NCBI GenBank assembly: GCA_017626325.1
Contig: JAGAIZ010000071.1
Coordinates: 1 to 51,697 of the forward strand
Length of the DNA stretch: 51,697 bases
Reading direction: 5' to 3'
DNA from: Lachnospiraceae bacterium
Lineage (GTDB): Bacteria > Bacillota > Clostridia > Lachnospirales > Lachnospiraceae
The notes beneath the pieces are model-generated. The model saw nothing but the letters and a program-made list of their open reading frames with translations, was not told the origin of the DNA and did not search any database. Position numbers and translations under genes: made by a program. Shown one piece after another: positions 8,898 through 16,793 of this stretch; the first letter of the stretch is position 1; every line of letters begins with the position of its first letter.

Positions 8898-8926
8898 ATT
8901 TTAATGCAAATTTATAAATTTTACAA
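8898..8926 (-). promoter_or_regulatory. Promoter of the dlt-like cassette
   Basis: On the minus strand TTGTAA (8921-8926) and TAAAAT (8898-8903) are spaced by 17 bp. The box at 8886-8895 would cover the start point. Confidence 0.5.
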
Positions 8927-8949
8927 TACTTTTATGAATAAAATATATT
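8920..8949 (+). promoter_or_regulatory. Promoter of the XRE regulator gene
   Basis: TTTACA (8920-8925) and TATATT (8944-8949) are spaced by 18 bp, and the box at 8948-8957 overlaps the start point. The -35 region overlaps that of the divergent promoter. Confidence 0.45.
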
Positions 8950-8979
8950 TATACAGACAAAGAAAGAAGAGGTATCCGC

Positions 8980-9300
8980 TTGACACCAACTATTGATTAT
9001 GCAAAATTGGGACTTCGAATCAAGGAGACTCGTATTCAGAGGAAATTAACCCAGGACAATCTGGCGCAAGCGGTAGACTGCAATGTCTCCCATATCAGCA
9101 ATATTGAGAACAATCATACCAAGGTGTCGCTTATCACCCTGCTGGCGATTGCGAACGCCTTAAACACCACTGTAGACTATCTCCTGGCAGACCAGTACCG
9201 CTCGCCTACGTCGGCGCTGGACAATGAAATTCTGAAAGCATTGGAACACTGTGATCTGCAGAAAAAAGAAAGGATATTAAAAATGATAGAATTATTATAG
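8980..9300 (+). CDS. XRE-family HTH transcriptional regulator
   Basis: A 106-residue protein whose first 65 residues form a Cro/CI-type helix-turn-helix (LTQDNLAQAVDCNVSHISNIE), followed by a short helical tail. It starts at a TTG with AAGAGG seven bases upstream. It is divergent from the dlt-like cassette, and repeated boxes lie over both promoters, which suggests autoregulation and control of the cassette. The tail is too short for a ligand-binding domain, so the signal is unknown. Confidence 0.85.
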   Translation: MTPTIDYAKLGLRIKETRIQRKLTQDNLAQAVDCNVSHISNIENNHTKVSLITLLAIANALNTTVDYLLADQYRSPTSALDNEILKALEHCDLQKKERILKMIELL

Positions 9301-9336
9301 CTTTTATTTTATAGCTTTTATTCCATAAAGCAAGAC

Positions 9337-9368
9337 AAAATGCCCCGCACTTACGTACAGGGCATTTT
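9337..9368. terminator. Bidirectional terminator
   Basis: AAAATGCCC at 9337-9345 pairs perfectly with GGGCATTTT at 9360-9368. The A-tract and T-tract allow function in both directions between the convergent regulator and isomerase genes. Confidence 0.8.
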
Positions 9369-9393
9369 CTGTTGACCTGATTTGCTCTATGCT

Positions 9394-10878
9394 TTATGCA
9401 AACGGATTCTCCGTCGGATAAGGCAGGCTCTTAGGCTGGTTATAACCGATTTCGCTTACATCTACGCCGATGTATTTGAATACCTCGTATAATGCTTTGC
9501 CGTGATGTCCGAACGCTACCGCGCCGTGATGAGGATAATTCTTCTCAATCAGCACGTGACGATAGAATCTGCCCATCTCAGGAATCGCGAATACACCGAT
9601 ACCGCCGAAGGACTTGGTCGCTACCGGAAGCACCTCGCCCTCTGCCACATAAGCGCGTAAGATATTGTCAGCCGTGCTCTGCAGACGGTAGAAGGTAATA
9701 TCGCCAGGTACGATGTCTCCTTCCAGCGTACCCTGTGTTACTTCCTCAGGAAGACTTCTCGCCATAATCATCTGATATTCCATGCTGCACTTGGACAGCT
9801 TCTTGGAACATGTATTTCCGCAGTGGAAGCCCATGAAGGTATCTGTGAACTTGTAGTCGAATTTGCCTTCGATAGACTCCTTGTACATATCCTTCGGTAC
9901 AGAGTTATTGATATCGAGCAGTGTTACGATATCATCGCTGACTGCTTCGCCGATAAACTCGCTTAAGCATCCGTAGATATCTACCTCACAGGATACCGGA
10001 ATGCCTCTTCCTGTCAGACGGCTGTTGACATAGCAGGGTACGAAACCGAACTGTGTCTGGAATGCAGGCCAGCATTTGCCGGCGATTGCCACATACTCAC
10101 GATAACCCTTATGCCCTTCGATCCAGTCAAGAAGTGTCAGCTCATACTGTGCTAATTTCGGTAAAATTTCCGGTTTGTTATTGCCGGTGCCCAGCTCTGC
10201 CTCCATATCCTTTACAACATCCGGGATACGGGGATCATCTGCATGTTTGTTGTATGCTTCGAATAAGTCAAGCTCAGAGTTCTCCTCAATTTCTACGCCT
10301 AAGTTGTAAAGCTGCTTAATAGGAGCGTTGCAGGCAAGGAAATTAAGCGGTCTGGGACCAAAGGAAATGATCTTTAAGCTGGATAATGCTGCGATTGCAC
10401 GGGCAATCGGCACGAACTCATGAATCATATCCGCGCAGTCCTCCGCATCTCCTACCGGATATTCAGGAATATATGCCTTTACATTGCGCAGCTTTAAGTT
10501 GTAGCTGGCATTCAGCATACCGCAGTATGCGTCGCCGCGTCCCTGAATCAGATCATTCTGAGATTCCTCTGCTGCCGCTACGAACATCTTAGGTCCCTCG
10601 AAATGCTTAGCAAGAAGTGTCTCGGAGATCTCCGGTCCGAAGTTGCCAAGGTATACGCACAGTGCGTTACAACCGTTATCCTTGATATCCTTCAGAGCGT
10701 TCACCATATCGATTTCGCTCTCGATGATACATACGGGACACTCATAGATATCCTCTGCATCATACTTTGCCTTGTAAGCCTCTACAAGCGCTTTTCTTCT
10801 GTTTACCGCCAAGGATGCAGGGAAACAGTCACGGCTTACTGCCACAATACCAATTTTAATTTTAGGTAAATTGTTCAT
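9394..10878 (-). CDS. L-fucose/L-arabinose isomerase-family sugar isomerase
   Basis: A 494-residue protein of the fucose-isomerase fold, with recognisable segments such as CEVDIYGCLSEFIGE, FHCGNT and GGIGVFAIPE. These enzymes use a divalent metal to convert an aldose to a ketose. It is the last gene of an operon with DUF4867 and xylulokinase genes, so its product is probably a pentulose that the kinase phosphorylates, for example D-xylulose from D-xylose or D-lyxose. The true substrate cannot be deduced from sequence. It has an AAAGGAGG ribosome site and a downstream terminator. Confidence 0.8.
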   Translation of the reverse strand: MNNLPKIKIGIVAVSRDCFPASLAVNRRKALVEAYKAKYDAEDIYECPVCIIESEIDMVNALKDIKDNGCNALCVYLGNFGPEISETLLAKHFEGPKMFVAAAEESQNDLIQGRGDAYCGMLNASYNLKLRNVKAYIPEYPVGDAEDCADMIHEFVPIARAIAALSSLKIISFGPRPLNFLACNAPIKQLYNLGVEIEENSELDLFEAYNKHADDPRIPDVVKDMEAELGTGNNKPEILPKLAQYELTLLDWIEGHKGYREYVAIAGKCWPAFQTQFGFVPCYVNSRLTGRGIPVSCEVDIYGCLSEFIGEAVSDDIVTLLDINNSVPKDMYKESIEGKFDYKFTDTFMGFHCGNTCSKKLSKCSMEYQMIMARSLPEEVTQGTLEGDIVPGDITFYRLQSTADNILRAYVAEGEVLPVATKSFGGIGVFAIPEMGRFYRHVLIEKNYPHHGAVAFGHHGKALYEVFKYIGVDVSEIGYNQPKSLPYPTENPFA

Positions 10879-10959
10879 GTTACTTATCCTCCTTTACCGG
10901 GTTGACCGGTTCTTTTCTATATTGCTATTGGCTCCCTCCTGCCAATATTGACACAGTTA

Positions 10960-11583
10960 TTACTCTCTGATATCCAGATTCTTACCAATCAGACCGATAT
11001 GTGCTCCGGCGTCCAGTCCGCCCTCTGCGTGTCCGATCAGCCACTTGTTCTGCGCGGTGATGAGAGAATCCTCCCAGCCGTCATGGGCCTCGTTCAGCGG
11101 ATAATTCGTTCCCTTCGGCAGCACGATTCCTACCTGGAAACCGCTCTCGTCCGCGCTGCAGGGCGCGTAATGCAGCGTAGTCGCATAGATTTCCACCGCT
11201 GTTCCGGCAGGCACCAGAAACGCTTCCATCTTAGCTGTATCGTAGGTAAAATCATCGGTAATATCCTGCTGCATGCCAAGAATCAATACCGCGTCCGTAG
11301 CCGCCACATTGATCTCGGAGCTTCTGTGATACTCCACAGCGTTCAGTTTATAATTATGACCGTTGCAGTAGCCTACCTCGATCGGCAGCTCGCCGTAGGT
11401 TTTCTTCTGCAGTTCCCTGGCGCTTTCCGTGGCCTCCAGCGCCTCAACGGACGGTTCATAAGCGACGCCCTCCGGAATCGGTGTCTCACGCTTAATCGCC
11501 TCCACCAGTTCAGAGAAATCAATCCCCTGTACCACTCTGCCGTATTTGCGGAATGCGGCATCCGTAATCTTCTTAATTTCCAT
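10960..11583 (-). CDS. DUF4867 family protein
   Basis: A 207-residue soluble protein that I recognise as DUF4867. The central and C-terminal parts (EVGYCNGHNYKLNAVEYHRSSEINV, FLVPAGTAVEIYATTLHYAPC) look like a cupin-type beta barrel with conserved His and Glu residues that could bind a metal. It sits between xylulokinase and the isomerase gene, so a sugar epimerase, mutarotase or lyase role in the same pathway is plausible but unproven. A good AAGGGAGAGG site precedes the ATG. Confidence 0.75.
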   Translation of the reverse strand: MEIKKITDAAFRKYGRVVQGIDFSELVEAIKRETPIPEGVAYEPSVEALEATESARELQKKTYGELPIEVGYCNGHNYKLNAVEYHRSSEINVAATDAVLILGMQQDITDDFTYDTAKMEAFLVPAGTAVEIYATTLHYAPCSADESGFQVGIVLPKGTNYPLNEAHDGWEDSLITAQNKWLIGHAEGGLDAGAHIGLIGKNLDIRE

Positions 11584-11615
11584 CGGTATCCTCTCCCTTC
11601 TATTCGTTCCCTTAC

Positions 11616-13091
11616 TTATATAATCTCGTCAAACAGAGCCTTGCAGGCAGGATAGATCTTCTTAAACTGCTGATATCTGGCCTCGTACTTCTCTACAAGC
11701 GCCGCCTCCGGCTCCACCGTATCCACTACCTTCACAATCTTCGCCGCGGCTTCCTCTACGTCCGCATACTCGCCGCAGGCAACCGCCGCTAACATGGCGC
11801 CGCCCATTGCAGGGCCTTCCTCGCTCTCAATCACGTCCACCTTGAGATTCATGATGTTGGCAATCATTCTCTTCCACAGCGGGCTCTTCGCACCGCCGCC
11901 GCAGATCTTCGTCCGCTCAATGTGAATGCCCAGTTCCTTTGCGACCTCTAAGGAATCACGCAGCGCAAAAGCCACACCCTCTAATACCGCCTGGGTCATG
12001 TCGGCTCTCGTGGTATCCATCGTCATACCAATAAAGGTGCCTCTCGCATTGGGGTTATTGTGCGGGGAACGCTCGCCCATCAGATAAGGCAGGAAGTACA
12101 CATGATTCTCGCCCAGCTTATCGTCTGTGATCGCTTTCTGCTCTGCACCGTAATCCTTGGTGCCGATAATTTCATCCATCCACCACTTATTGCAGGAAGC
12201 CGCGCTTAACATACAACCCATCAGATGATAGTGTCCGTCCGCGTGGGCAAAAGCGTGCAGCGCGTTGAACTTATCCACGCCGAATTTATTGGAGGAGATG
12301 AATATCGTACCGCTCGTTCCGAGAGAGATATTGCACATGCCGTCTCCCACCGTACCGGTTCCCACAGCCGCCGCCGCATTGTCGCCACCGCCTGCCGCCA
12401 CCTTGACATTCTCAGAAATTCCAAGCTCAGCGGCAATCTCGGGCAGTACTGTTCCCACCGTTTCGTAGCTTTCGAAGATCTGCGCAAGCTGCTCCTCCTT
12501 CACACCGCAGATCTCACACATTTCCTTAGACCAGCAGCGGTTCTTCACATCGAACAGCAGCATGCCGGACGCATCCGACACGTCCGTACAGTGCACGCCC
12601 GTCAGCTTGTACGCGATATAATCCTTGGGCAGCATGATCTTCTTAATTCTTGCAAAATTCTCGGGCTCCTTGTTCTTTACCCATAATATCTTAGGAGCGG
12701 TAAATCCGGTAAAGGAAATGTTTGCCGTATACTCGGACAACTTATCCTTACCGATCACATTGTTCAAATAATCACATTCCTCTGTGGTTCTGCCGTCATT
12801 CCAGAGAATCGCCGGACGGATCACTTCGTCGTTCTCATCTAAGATAACCAGTCCGTGCATCTGTCCGCCGAAGCTGATCCCCGCTACCTGGCTCTTATCT
12901 ACTCCGGCAATCAGTTCCTTGATACCCGCCATACTCTGCTCGTACCAGTCCTCCGGCTTCTGCTCCGACCAGCCCGGATGGGGAAAATAAAGCGGATACT
13001 CCTTCGACACGATATTGACAATCTTACCGTTTCCTTCCATCAGAAGAAGCTTTACTGCGGACGTACCCAAATCCACACCAATATAATACAT
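11616..13091 (-). CDS. xylB: Xylulokinase (FGGY family)
   Basis: A 491-residue FGGY-family carbohydrate kinase. It has the N-terminal phosphate motif DLGTSAVK, the xylulokinase signature GGQMHG, ILWNDGRT, GGGDNAAAAVGTG and a C-terminal ATP-site motif CGGGAKSPLW. These features match D-xylulose kinase, which makes D-xylulose 5-phosphate for the pentose phosphate pathway. It is the first gene of the operon, about 100 bases downstream of a perfect 14-bp palindrome and preceded by GAGGG. A related pentulose substrate cannot be excluded. Confidence 0.9.
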   Translation of the reverse strand: MYYIGVDLGTSAVKLLLMEGNGKIVNIVSKEYPLYFPHPGWSEQKPEDWYEQSMAGIKELIAGVDKSQVAGISFGGQMHGLVILDENDEVIRPAILWNDGRTTEECDYLNNVIGKDKLSEYTANISFTGFTAPKILWVKNKEPENFARIKKIMLPKDYIAYKLTGVHCTDVSDASGMLLFDVKNRCWSKEMCEICGVKEEQLAQIFESYETVGTVLPEIAAELGISENVKVAAGGGDNAAAAVGTGTVGDGMCNISLGTSGTIFISSNKFGVDKFNALHAFAHADGHYHLMGCMLSAASCNKWWMDEIIGTKDYGAEQKAITDDKLGENHVYFLPYLMGERSPHNNPNARGTFIGMTMDTTRADMTQAVLEGVAFALRDSLEVAKELGIHIERTKICGGGAKSPLWKRMIANIMNLKVDVIESEEGPAMGGAMLAAVACGEYADVEEAAAKIVKVVDTVEPEAALVEKYEARYQQFKKIYPACKALFDEII

Positions 13092-13187
13092 GCTTACCCT
13101 CGTTTCTGCGCCGCCTGTCGTTCCATGCAGTACCTGCGCTGACGGCGCTGTGGCAGGCCTGCCGTTTTTACCCTGTTAGCTCATTTC

Positions 13188-13201
13188 CGTGCACGTGCAC
13201 G
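13188..13201. promoter_or_regulatory. Palindromic operator candidate
   Basis: CGTGCACGTGCACG is a perfect 14-bp palindrome with a central CG, the layout typical of LacI-family operators. It lies about 16 bases downstream of the predicted -10 box of the xylB operon, where a repressor would block transcription. The LacI-type gene at 13737 is the likely source of the repressor. Confidence 0.55.
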
Positions 13202-13217
13202 TACATTTGTTAATTTC

Positions 13218-13246
13218 ATGATAATCTGTGTCAATTAGAAAATCAA
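13218..13246 (-). promoter_or_regulatory. Promoter of the xylB operon
   Basis: On the minus strand TTGATT (13241-13246) and TATCAT (13218-13223) are spaced by 17 bp. Confidence 0.45.
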
Positions 13247-13486
13247 GACCTTAGTTTTTTTTCGTAAATATGTACAAAATATACGGATTAAAATTGTGAA
13301 TTTCCACTTTTCTATCCATATTTTACATATTAAATGTGTTTTCCTGTCTTCCGCACTCATATGATTGTGCTAATTGACTAAGACATCTCATTATGCTAAT
13401 CTTTATACAGCACCACCGATTCAGCGTCGCAAAGTGCACCGGCACGCAGTCTGGTAGCTGAACACCCCCGAAACCCATATACACAT

Positions 13487-13705
13487 AGGTAATTGCGAAA
13501 CTCTTCACAACATAACTTTAATTGTGCAAATTGTATAACCATAAGCAAGCCCCTTGGAAGACGCCGGTACTTGGCGAGGTTTTTTCGAGCCGGTTTGGTC
13601 ACAAACCTGTATCCCTGCTGCGTCTGGAACGGAGCGAAAGCGCGGCTGTGTTGGTTATACAATTTGTGCAATTTCAATAATAATGAAGGAGTTTCGCAAA
13701 TACCT
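13487..13705. other. 219-bp element bounded by long inverted repeats
   Basis: The arms 13487-13541 and 13652-13705 are imperfect inverted repeats of about 55 bases. The innermost 15 bp (TTGTATAACCA side) are perfect, and the outer TTGCGAAACTC is also conserved. The interior holds three small hairpins: CGCC/GGCG at 13562-13576, GGTTTG/CAAACC at 13592-13607 and GCG-AAA-GC near 13634. It ends 16 bases before the ribosome site of the LacI-type gene. A MITE-like element and a structured RNA with a long closing helix are both possible. No gene is credible in 13092-13736. Confidence 0.55.
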
Positions 13706-13736
13706 ACTATACACAAGCTGGAAGGAGAACTCCCTC

Positions 13737-14753
13737 ATGGCAACCATCAAGGAAATTGCCGCTCTCGCAGGCGTATCGCGCGGAACCGTAGACCGCGTAC
13801 TCAACCACCGGGGCGCCGTGAACCCGCAGACAGAACAGAAAATCCTGGAGATCGTACAGGCTCTCGACTACAAGCCGAACAAGGCCGGTATCGTCCTTGC
13901 CGCCCAGAAGAAGAATCTGAAGCTGGGCGTCGTCCTGCTGGGTCTCTCCACGCCATTCTACGACGATGTGTTAGAGGGCGTCCGCAGCAAAGCCGCCGAA
14001 CTGGAAGGCTATAACTGCACTGTTGTCATCCGGCAGACCGAATACTGCTTACAGCAGCAGCTTGACGCCATCGAAGCATTGTTGGCAGAAGGCATCAACG
14101 GCCTTGCCATCTCTCCTTACAACGACAGCTCCATCCGCGATAAGATCAACGAGCTCTGCGGGCAGGGTATTCCTGTCGTCACCCTGAATACCGATATTGA
14201 AAATTCCAACCGCCTTGCCTATGTGGGAAGCAATTATTACCGTTCCGGCCAGACGGCCGGCGGTCTTATGCATCTTATGACCAGAGGAGATATCCGCGTA
14301 GGCATCATCTCCGGCTCCCGCAACGTCCTGTGCCACACGGAACGCATCGCAGGCTTTTGCCATGTCATAAGCGCTTATTCCAATATCCGGATCGTGGATA
14401 CCGTAACCAACAACGATGACGAGGTGGAAAGCTACGAGCGGACGACAGGTCTGCTTGCCCGCCACCCGGAAATCAACGCGCTCTACTTCTCTGCCGGAGG
14501 CGTTTACGGCGGATGCCGCGCTGTGATTGCCGCCGGGCGGGATGCCGATATGACCATCATCACCAATGACATGGTAGCTACCACCCGTGATCTGATGGAA
14601 AAAGGACTGATTGCAGCTACGATCTGCCAACAGCCCTTTCTGCAGGGATATAATCCCCTGAGCATTCTCTTTACTTATCTGACCACAGGAGAACTTCCTC
14701 CTGCCGAAAACAACTATGTAGACGTGGAAATCCGCATCAGAGAGAATCTGTAG
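13737..14753 (+). CDS. LacI-family sugar-responsive regulator
   Basis: A 338-residue protein with a LacI-type helix-turn-helix at the N-terminus (TIKEIAALAGVSRGTVDRVLNHRG). A periplasmic-binding-protein-like sensor domain follows (LGVVLLGLSTPFYDDVLEGV, NTDIENSNRLAYVGSNYYRSG). It is divergent from the xylB operon and is the likely regulator acting on the palindrome at 13188-13201, released or engaged by the pathway sugar. The frame stays open upstream to 13554, but the ATG at 13737 follows AAGGAG by nine bases and begins exactly at the DNA-binding domain. Its 3' end overlaps the convergent EAL gene by 17 bases. Confidence 0.88.
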   Translation: MATIKEIAALAGVSRGTVDRVLNHRGAVNPQTEQKILEIVQALDYKPNKAGIVLAAQKKNLKLGVVLLGLSTPFYDDVLEGVRSKAAELEGYNCTVVIRQTEYCLQQQLDAIEALLAEGINGLAISPYNDSSIRDKINELCGQGIPVVTLNTDIENSNRLAYVGSNYYRSGQTAGGLMHLMTRGDIRVGIISGSRNVLCHTERIAGFCHVISAYSNIRIVDTVTNNDDEVESYERTTGLLARHPEINALYFSAGGVYGGCRAVIAAGRDADMTIITNDMVATTRDLMEKGLIAATICQQPFLQGYNPLSILFTYLTTGELPPAENNYVDVEIRIRENL

Positions 14754-16449
14754 CAGAGTCCTTCGGCAATACCTTAAACTTTAAGAACTGCTCTTCAAAT
14801 TTCTCAGCCGGAGCCGGCTTGCCGAAATAATACCCCTGTATCATGTCCGGGTGTGTCTTCATCATCTTAGTAAGCTCCTCCTGCTGCTCGATTCCTTCCA
14901 TACAGACGGAAGAGCCGAGACTGTGCGCCATATCGATGAGATGGCTGATGATATTGTAATCATGCTCGTTCTGCAATGCCTGCACCACGAAGCTTCTGTC
15001 GATCTTAATCGTCTCCGCCTCTATCTCCTTCAAGTAACGCATATTGGAATATCCGGTGCCGAAATCGTCCAGCGCCAAATCGATGTTCTTGTTCTTCAAA
15101 TCCCTGAAAAGTTCTTTAATCCGGCTGTCCGTCTCGATATAACCGCTCTCTGTCAGTTCCAGTACCAGGCTGTCCGGGGAAATCCCAACCTCCTGCATAC
15201 AGATTTCCAGATCCTTAAGCAGATCGCTCTTATGTACCTGTACATAGGAAAGATTCACATGAATACGGAAATCCGGCACTACCTCTCTCCACTTCCTGCA
15301 GGTTCTGGCCGCTTCCCACATAACGAATCTTCCCACAGGGATAATCAGACCGCTCTCCTCCAGAATCGGTATGAACACTGCGGGCGACACGTTGCCGAAA
15401 GCTTCGTTGTTCCAACGCAGAAGCGCTTCCGCTCCCACCAGCTCATAGTTGGGCGTAGATACGATAGGCTGGTAGAATACCTCAAACCCGCTGAAACCGC
15501 TGTTTACATCGCGCCGCATAGCCTTGCGCATATTCAGCCGGCGAAGATATTCGTCATAATGCTTCTGCTCAAACACTGCCATCTGGTTCCTGCCGTTACG
15601 CTTGGCCTCGTTTAACGCAAATTCTGTCAGCCTGAGAATTTCCGCCGCCGTCTTATCCTCAAAGCCGCTCTCCAGCACGCCTGCGGAAATTGTATAAAAA
15701 CGGCTGTATTCTTCTTCCCTGATCGTCTCCGCCACTTTCTTCTTGATCCGGTCATAAATCGTCCCCGCATCTTCGCCGGTAACCGCACTGGCGTCCATAA
15801 TCATAAACTCATCCGCCAGCATACGATATACATCGACACTCTCGTCCACCGTTGCCAGAATACATTCGGACAACTGCTGCAGTACTTCGTCTCCGGCCTC
15901 TATGCCTTCTTTTTCATTGATCTCCTTAAAATTATCTATGCCAATCCGCATCATATAGCGCACTGACTGCGGATTATCCCTCAGAACAGACTCGGCGTCC
16001 AGACAGAATCTCGCCTCCTTGCGAAGTCCCGTCACATTATCCGCTTTGGCTTTCTTGCCGATTTCACTGACTCTTCCGATCAACAGCCTGTGCCCCTCCG
16101 GTCCTGTGACGACCGTTCCCCTGCAGTTAATCCAGACGACTTTACCTTTCCGGTCAAACCAGCGGTACTCCAGTGCGTGGGACTCCTGCTCTCCTGAAGC
16201 GCATTTGCCGATATCCTCCTCTACCATGGGATAATCGGAGGGATACACTACTTTCTTCAATACCTCCGTACAGTTCTCAATCACTGTATCATCAAACGGA
16301 AATCTCTTCGTCGCCTTCTCAGATATCCTGTATATATCTTCATTCAAATCCATAATAAACAAATAAGAATCCGACGCCCTCTGAATCACCTCTATCACAG
16401 AACTGATCTGTTCCAGAGACATTCCCTGCACTATGTCCAGATAATCCAT
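14737..16449 (-). CDS. PAS-GGDEF(degenerate)-EAL cyclic-di-GMP phosphodiesterase
   Basis: A 570-residue cytoplasmic protein with three domains. A PAS-like sensor spans about 20-135, a GGDEF domain about 140-300 in which the signature is replaced by LADEF, and an EAL domain about 310-560. The EAL domain keeps EALLRW, the DDFGTGYS loop and EGIEQQEE. It is therefore expected to degrade cyclic di-GMP, with the GGDEF part acting as a regulatory or GTP-sensing domain rather than a synthase. GGAGGTAGGAGC precedes the ATG. It is convergent with the LacI-type gene with no terminator between them. Confidence 0.88.
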   Translation of the reverse strand: MDYLDIVQGMSLEQISSVIEVIQRASDSYLFIMDLNEDIYRISEKATKRFPFDDTVIENCTEVLKKVVYPSDYPMVEEDIGKCASGEQESHALEYRWFDRKGKVVWINCRGTVVTGPEGHRLLIGRVSEIGKKAKADNVTGLRKEARFCLDAESVLRDNPQSVRYMMRIGIDNFKEINEKEGIEAGDEVLQQLSECILATVDESVDVYRMLADEFMIMDASAVTGEDAGTIYDRIKKKVAETIREEEYSRFYTISAGVLESGFEDKTAAEILRLTEFALNEAKRNGRNQMAVFEQKHYDEYLRRLNMRKAMRRDVNSGFSGFEVFYQPIVSTPNYELVGAEALLRWNNEAFGNVSPAVFIPILEESGLIIPVGRFVMWEAARTCRKWREVVPDFRIHVNLSYVQVHKSDLLKDLEICMQEVGISPDSLVLELTESGYIETDSRIKELFRDLKNKNIDLALDDFGTGYSNMRYLKEIEAETIKIDRSFVVQALQNEHDYNIISHLIDMAHSLGSSVCMEGIEQQEELTKMMKTHPDMIQGYYFGKPAPAEKFEEQFLKFKVLPKDSATDSL

Positions 16450-16563
16450 GCTCCTACCTCCACGCGCAAACAGCCCACATATATATCCGCTTCAACCTGT
16501 TCCTACTTCGTCATATGAACATCCTATATAAATTTTATTATACTAACATTTATTCATACCGTC

Positions 16564-16614
16564 AAACATTTCGGTGCAAACGCACTATATTTTAACGCTT
16601 GCACGGAAATGTTT
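16564..16614. promoter_or_regulatory. Inverted repeat in a divergent promoter region
   Basis: Arms 16564-16582 and 16596-16614 (19 bases each, two mismatches) surround a 13-base A+T-rich centre; the core reads CGGTGCAAACG against CGCTTGCACGG. It lies between the start of the EAL gene and the carbamate kinase gene, both transcribed away from it, so a dyad operator is more likely than a terminator. Nothing else is seen in 16450-16793. Confidence 0.5.
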
Positions 16615-16793
16615 TCATAGAAATTTACAATGAATTTACATAACATTACTTTTCCAAAATAAGCCGCATCAGGCAAAAGAAATTCTATACAAAACCTGTT
16701 GTTTTTGATATACTAAATCTATATTCAGGAAAGCAGATTAGCGTAAAACAATTATTGATTTTATGTAATTTCAGAGAAAGGCATGGTAATGAT

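Larger units (their letters stand above)
8862..8962. promoter_or_regulatory. Repeated operator-like boxes in the divergent promoter region
   Basis: CTTTGTCTGTAT at 8862-8873 is the exact inverse of ATACAGACAAAG at 8951-8962. TTTATACAGA occurs twice in direct orientation, at 8886-8895 and 8948-8957. Each TTTATACAGA box overlaps or borders the predicted start point of one of the two divergent promoters. The encoded XRE protein is the obvious candidate ligand. Confidence 0.55.

Noticed and set aside
13554-13736. N-terminal extension of the LacI-type regulator
   Set aside because: It would run through the inverted-repeat element. The ATG at 13737 has AAGGAG at the right distance and starts at the HTH.
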